Origin: Labrenzia sp. PHM005
Lineage (GTDB): Bacteria; Pseudomonadota; Alphaproteobacteria; Rhizobiales; Stappiaceae
Reading direction: 5' to 3'
NCBI RefSeq assembly: GCF_006517275.1
Contig: NZ_CP041191.1
Coordinates: forward strand, 3,839,001 to 3,903,000
Length of the DNA: 64,000 nt
Shown here: one piece after another, positions 60,362-64,000 of the stretch
Layout of the letters: each line of letters opens with the position of its first letter
Position numbering within the stretch: position 1 is the first letter of the stretch
Notes under the pieces: model-generated
What the model was told of the DNA's origin: nothing
Seen by the model: only the letters and a program-made list of their open reading frames with translations
Database searches by the model: none
Program-made: the position numbers and the translations under genes

Positions 60362-61834
60362 ATGCCAGCTGTACAGGAAACCATCGAACAGGTGAAAGCC
60401 ATCGATGTTGACCAGTATAAATACGGCTTTGTGACGGACATTGAGTCCGAAAAAGGCGCAAAGGGTCTTTCTGAAGAAACCATCCGGTTTTTGTCCGCCA
60501 AAAAGGACGAACCGGAATGGATGACGGAATGGCGTCTTGATGCGCTGCGCCGGTTCCAACAGATGGAAGAGCCGAGCTGGGCCCGTGTTTCCTATCCCAA
60601 GATCGATTTTGACGATCTTTATTATTGGGCCGCGCCGAAATCCGTCGAAGGTCCGAAGAGCCTGGATGAAGTCGATCCGGAGCTTCTGGCAACCTATGAA
60701 AAGCTCGGTATTCCGCTGCAAGAGCAGGAAATTCTGGCAGGTGTTGCCCCGGAAAACCGGGTGGCTGTGGATGCCGTCTTTGATTCCGTCTCCGTTGTGA
60801 CGACCTTCAAGGAAGAGCTGAAGAAGGCCGGCGTCATCTTCTGTTCTATCTCTGAGGCCATGCGTGAGTATCCGGACCTGGTGAAAAAATACATCGGCTC
60901 CGTGGTTCCGGTCACCGACAATTATTATGCGACGCTGAACTCGGCTGTCTTCTCCGATGGGTCCTTCGTCTATATTCCCGAGGGCGTGCGCTGCCCGATG
61001 GAGCTGTCGACTTATTTCCGGATCAACGAGCAGAATACCGGCCAGTTCGAGCGCACGCTGATTATCGCCGACAAAGGATCCTACGTTTCCTATCTGGAAG
61101 GCTGCACGGCACCACAGCGCGATGAAAACCAGCTGCACGCCGCGGTCGTTGAGCTGATTGCCCTGGACGATGCGGAGATTAAATACTCCACCGTCCAGAA
61201 TTGGTATCCGGGCGATAGCGAAGGCAAGGGCGGCATCTACAACTTCGTCACCAAGCGTGGCGATTGCCGGGGCAAGAATTCCAAGATTTCCTGGACCCAG
61301 GTTGAGACTGGATCGGCGATCACCTGGAAATATCCGTCCTGCATCCTGCGCGGCGATGGTTCGCGCGGAGAGTTTTATTCGATTGCGGTGTCTAACGGTC
61401 ACCAGCAGATCGACTCGGGCACCAAGATGATCCACCTCGGCAAGAACACATCGAGCCGGGTGATTTCAAAGGGCATTTCCGCCGGTAAATCGGAAAACAC
61501 CTACCGGGGTCTGATTTCCGCGCACCGCAAGGCATCACATGCGCGGAACTTCACGCAGTGTGACTCTCTGCTGATCGGCCAGGAGTGCGGCGCGCATACG
61601 GTGCCTTATATCGAGAGCAAAAACGCATCTGCCCAGTTCGAACACGAGGCGACCACCTCAAAGATTTCGGACGACCAGATGTTCTATTGCCTGCAGCGCG
61701 GGATGAACGAGGAAGAGGCAGTCGCCCTTATCGTCAATGGCTTCGTCAAGGACGTCATCCAGCAGCTGCCGATGGAATTTGCCGTGGAAGCTCAGAAACT
61801 GATCTCGATCAGCCTGGAAGGGTCTGTGGGGTAA
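60362..61834 (+). CDS. sufB: Fe-S cluster assembly protein SufB
   Basis: A 490-aa scaffold protein of the SufBC2D complex. [40 protein letters not shown] and [19 protein letters not shown] are diagnostic, the last being the C-terminal SufB/SufD motif. [20 protein letters not shown] contains a conserved cysteine. Length is normal. Operon member between the desulfurase and sufC. Confidence 0.96.
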   Translation: MPAVQETIEQVKAIDVDQYKYGFVTDIESEKGAKGLSEETIRFLSAKKDEPEWMTEWRLDALRRFQQMEEPSWARVSYPKIDFDDLYYWAAPKSVEGPKSLDEVDPELLATYEKLGIPLQEQEILAGVAPENRVAVDAVFDSVSVVTTFKEELKKAGVIFCSISEAMREYPDLVKKYIGSVVPVTDNYYATLNSAVFSDGSFVYIPEGVRCPMELSTYFRINEQNTGQFERTLIIADKGSYVSYLEGCTAPQRDENQLHAAVVELIALDDAEIKYSTVQNWYPGDSEGKGGIYNFVTKRGDCRGKNSKISWTQVETGSAITWKYPSCILRGDGSRGEFYSIAVSNGHQQIDSGTKMIHLGKNTSSRVISKGISAGKSENTYRGLISAHRKASHARNFTQCDSLLIGQECGAHTVPYIESKNASAQFEHEATTSKISDDQMFYCLQRGMNEEEAVALIVNGFVKDVIQQLPMEFAVEAQKLISISLEGSVG

Positions 61835-61896
61835 TCGCTCCACTATTTGAATGACTATTCGGGCGATTGCCCAACGTATTACAAGGACACATCTCA

Positions 61897-62652
61897 ATGC
61901 TTGAGATCAAAAACCTGCACGCGCGCATCGCGGAAGATGAAACGGAAATCCTGCGCGGCATTGATCTGACGATCAACGCCGGCGAAGTTCATGCCATTAT
62001 GGGCCCGAACGGATCCGGCAAGTCGACGCTGTCTTACATTCTGGCCGGCAAGGACGACTATGAAGTCACCGAGGGAGAGATCCTGTTCAACGGTGAAAAC
62101 ATGCTCGAGATGGAGCCGGATGAGCGGGCTGCAGCCGGCATGTTCCTGGCATTCCAATACCCGATCGAAATTCCGGGTGTTGCCACCATGGAATTCCTAA
62201 AGACAGCCATGAATGCACAGCGCGTAGCGCGCGGCGAAGACAAGTTGTCAATTCCGGACTTCATGAAGCGCGTCAAGGAAGCGGCAAACTACCTGAACGT
62301 TTCCATGGATATGCTGAAGCGCCCGCTGAATGTCGGTTTCTCCGGCGGCGAAAAGAAGCGGGCCGAGATCCTGCAGATGTCTCTGCTGGAGCCGAAACTC
62401 TGTGTGCTGGACGAGACCGACTCCGGTTTGGACATCGATGCCCTGCGGATCGTGTCGGAAGGCGTCAACAAACTGCGGTCTCCTGAACGGGCCATGGTTG
62501 TGATCACCCACTACCAGCGTCTTCTCGATCACATTGTCCCCGATGTTGTCCACGTTTTATCCAAAGGCAAGATCGTGAAAACGGGCGATAAAGACCTGGC
62601 GCTTGAGCTGGAGAAAAACGGTTACGCCGATTACATCGATACGGCCGCTTAA
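61897..62652 (+). CDS. sufC: Fe-S cluster assembly ATPase SufC
   Basis: A 251-aa ABC-type ATPase that drives SufBCD. Walker A GPNGSGKST is in IMGPNGSGKSTLSYILAG; the signature reads VGFSGGEKKRAEILQM; Walker B is LCVLDETDSGLDID, the special SufC form with ETDSGLD. The ATG at 61897 follows AAGGA and starts at the first strand; an upstream in-frame ATG at 61867 is less likely. Confidence 0.96.
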   Translation: MLEIKNLHARIAEDETEILRGIDLTINAGEVHAIMGPNGSGKSTLSYILAGKDDYEVTEGEILFNGENMLEMEPDERAAAGMFLAFQYPIEIPGVATMEFLKTAMNAQRVARGEDKLSIPDFMKRVKEAANYLNVSMDMLKRPLNVGFSGGEKKRAEILQMSLLEPKLCVLDETDSGLDIDALRIVSEGVNKLRSPERAMVVITHYQRLLDHIVPDVVHVLSKGKIVKTGDKDLALELEKNGYADYIDTAA

Positions 62653-62668
62653 GGGAGTTTAGAGCGAG

Positions 62669-63988
62669 ATGAACGCGACTGTTCCCATCAAGAACACCCA
62701 GGCTGAAACCGATCTGATTGCACGGTTTGAGGCTGCGAAGGATGCCCTTCCAGGCTCGGTCGCCGTTGCGGCTCTGCGTGAGGGCGCGCTTAGCCAAATC
62801 CGCGACAAGGGCCTGCCGCACCGGCGGGTGGAAGAATATAAATACTCTGATTTGCGGGCATTTATGAAATCCGCGGCTCCTCTGGCAGCCGGGACCGAAC
62901 AATCTGACGCCCAAAATGCTCTGAATTTCCTGGAGACCTTTGCCGATCTGGACCGTTACAAGATTGTTTTGGCAAACGGATCCTATCTCCCCGCGCTGTC
63001 TGATGCAGAGGCTCTGGCAGGTGAAGGTGTTACCGTAAGCAACATGGCCGATTTCTTGGCTGGGGAAGAGGGCGCGCAGGCGCTTTCCTTTCCGAAGACC
63101 GGAGCAAGCGATGGTGTTGTTGCCCTCAACACGGCCTTTGTTCAGGGCGGCGTAATCCTGACCGTCAAGGATGGCGCGGAAGTGTCCAAACCGGTGGAAC
63201 TGATCCAACTGGCAACGGCATCCGGTGCGCAAGCTGTCCGTAACAAGGTGGTGGTCGGCAAGGGCGCAAAACTCCATCTGCTGGAAAGCTTCACCGGGGA
63301 CACAGGGAACGGCGAAATCAATACTGTTTTCGATTATTCCGTCGCCGACAATGCTCAGCTTGCAGCAACCCGCGTGATCGCTGGCAAATCCGACGCCGCG
63401 CATCTTTACACAAGTATCGCGACACTTGGCGCGGATGCGGAGTTCAAATCGCTTGGCTTCATCGCCGGTCCGCGGTTTGTCCGCAATCAGCAGTTCGTCA
63501 ACTTCACTGGCGAAAACTCCGAAGCCAAGATCTATGGTGTCTCCATGGCTGGCGGCGAGGATCTGGCTGACCAGACCCTGATTGTCGATCATGCTGTCCC
63601 GCATTGTAACAGCCGTGAGTTCTTCAAAACCGTTCTCGATGGCCGGGCGCGGGGCGTTTATCAAGGCCGGATCAATGTGGCTCAGCATGCCCAGAAGACC
63701 GATGGTGAAATGATGACGCAGGCTCTGCTCCTCTCAGAGGAAGCGGAGATGGCGAATAAGCCGGAACTGGAAATCTTTGCCGACGATGTTCTGTGTGCCC
63801 ATGGTGCGACCAGCGGTCAAATTGACGAAGACCTGCTGTTTTATCTACGTGCTCGGGGCATTCCGGAAGACGAGGCAAAAACCCTTTTGGTTTTGGCGTT
63901 CTTGTCGGAAGCGATTGAAGAATATGGCGAAGACGATGTGACGGAGGGCCTGGAAGCGCGGGTGCGCGACTGGCTTGCTGGTCACTGA
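62669..63988 (+). CDS. sufD: Fe-S cluster assembly protein SufD
   Basis: A 439-aa partner of SufB. N-terminal HRRVEEYKYSDLRAFMKSAA and the beta-helix core YQGRINVAQHAQKTDGEMMT are typical, with the conserved histidine in DDVLCAHGATSGQIDEDLLF. The C-terminal YLRARGIPEDEAKTLLVLAF matches SufB/SufD. The window ends 12 nt after its stop; further suf genes probably follow. Confidence 0.95.
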   Translation: MNATVPIKNTQAETDLIARFEAAKDALPGSVAVAALREGALSQIRDKGLPHRRVEEYKYSDLRAFMKSAAPLAAGTEQSDAQNALNFLETFADLDRYKIVLANGSYLPALSDAEALAGEGVTVSNMADFLAGEEGAQALSFPKTGASDGVVALNTAFVQGGVILTVKDGAEVSKPVELIQLATASGAQAVRNKVVVGKGAKLHLLESFTGDTGNGEINTVFDYSVADNAQLAATRVIAGKSDAAHLYTSIATLGADAEFKSLGFIAGPRFVRNQQFVNFTGENSEAKIYGVSMAGGEDLADQTLIVDHAVPHCNSREFFKTVLDGRARGVYQGRINVAQHAQKTDGEMMTQALLLSEEAEMANKPELEIFADDVLCAHGATSGQIDEDLLFYLRARGIPEDEAKTLLVLAFLSEAIEEYGEDDVTEGLEARVRDWLAGH

Positions 63989-64000
63989 TTGTCGAAAAGC

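Overview
The window reads as a chromosomal segment of an alphaproteobacterium, most likely Hyphomicrobiales/Rhizobiales and perhaps the Stappiaceae (Roseibium/Labrenzia) group. This is inferred from gene content, not from a marker search: a general amino acid (Aap) ABC transporter, a PopZ-like gene near valS, the pcm-tolC pair, the aerobic cobalamin genes cobN/cobO/cobW, an Irr-type iron box before the suf genes, and ChrR/singlet-oxygen-type genes. Coding density is high. I see no phage, insertion sequence, integrase, rRNA or CRISPR array.

Layout. 1-3.1 kb: the end of an ArnT-like glycosyltransferase, then a PAP2 phosphatase, a family 2 glycosyltransferase and a small lipid-A-type membrane protein, probably an envelope lipid decoration operon. 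3.1-5.2 kb: phzF-like isomerase and metC. 5.4-11.4 kb: the aap amino acid transporter with two tandem binding-protein genes. 11.5-14.6 kb: a TetR regulator divergent from an HD-domain protein, then a soluble globin-coupled chemoreceptor. 14.7-20.5 kb: sulfurtransferase, GFA and alanyl-tRNA editing genes, a LysE exporter, a small lipoprotein, cardiolipin synthase and cysK. 20.7-25.8 kb: a ChrR-like gene plus SDR, facing a translationally coupled operon (FAD oxidoreductase, DUF1365, cyclopropane-fatty-acid-synthase family). Both units carry the same TGATCC-N18-TAG promoter-like motif, so they look like one sigma-E/ChrR-type photo-oxidative stress regulon. 26-30.5 kb: accessory exported proteins, a lone solute-binding protein, a DUF5648-like protein and a beta-lactamase-family lipoprotein. 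30.7 kb: tRNA-Asn. 31.1-43.6 kb: a cobalamin riboswitch and the cob cluster (cobU, cobW, cobN, cobO, GNAT, YrhK, cobQ on +; cobC, cobD, DUF938 on -). 43.8-47 kb: two orphan solute-binding proteins and a YbdK-type ligase. 47.7 kb: tRNA-Cys. 48-56.9 kb: pcm, tolC, popZ-like, DUF1284, another orphan binding protein, valS and DUF2155. 57-57.5 kb: two very small genes, a 59-aa ribbon-helix-helix protein and a 39-aa lysine-rich microprotein, behind two palindromes. 57.6-58.8 kb: GNAT and an alpha/beta hydrolase. 58.9-64 kb: an Irr-box-preceded suf Fe-S assembly operon (cysteine desulfurase, sufB, sufC, sufD) that probably continues past the window.

The points most worth a second look are the ChrR-like protein with its anti-sigma zinc cysteines replaced by serines and no rpoE beside it; the RHH/microprotein pair with its putative operator; and a divergent pair of orphan periplasmic binding proteins sharing a C-terminal Ile-Pro...Tyr-Trp-His motif.
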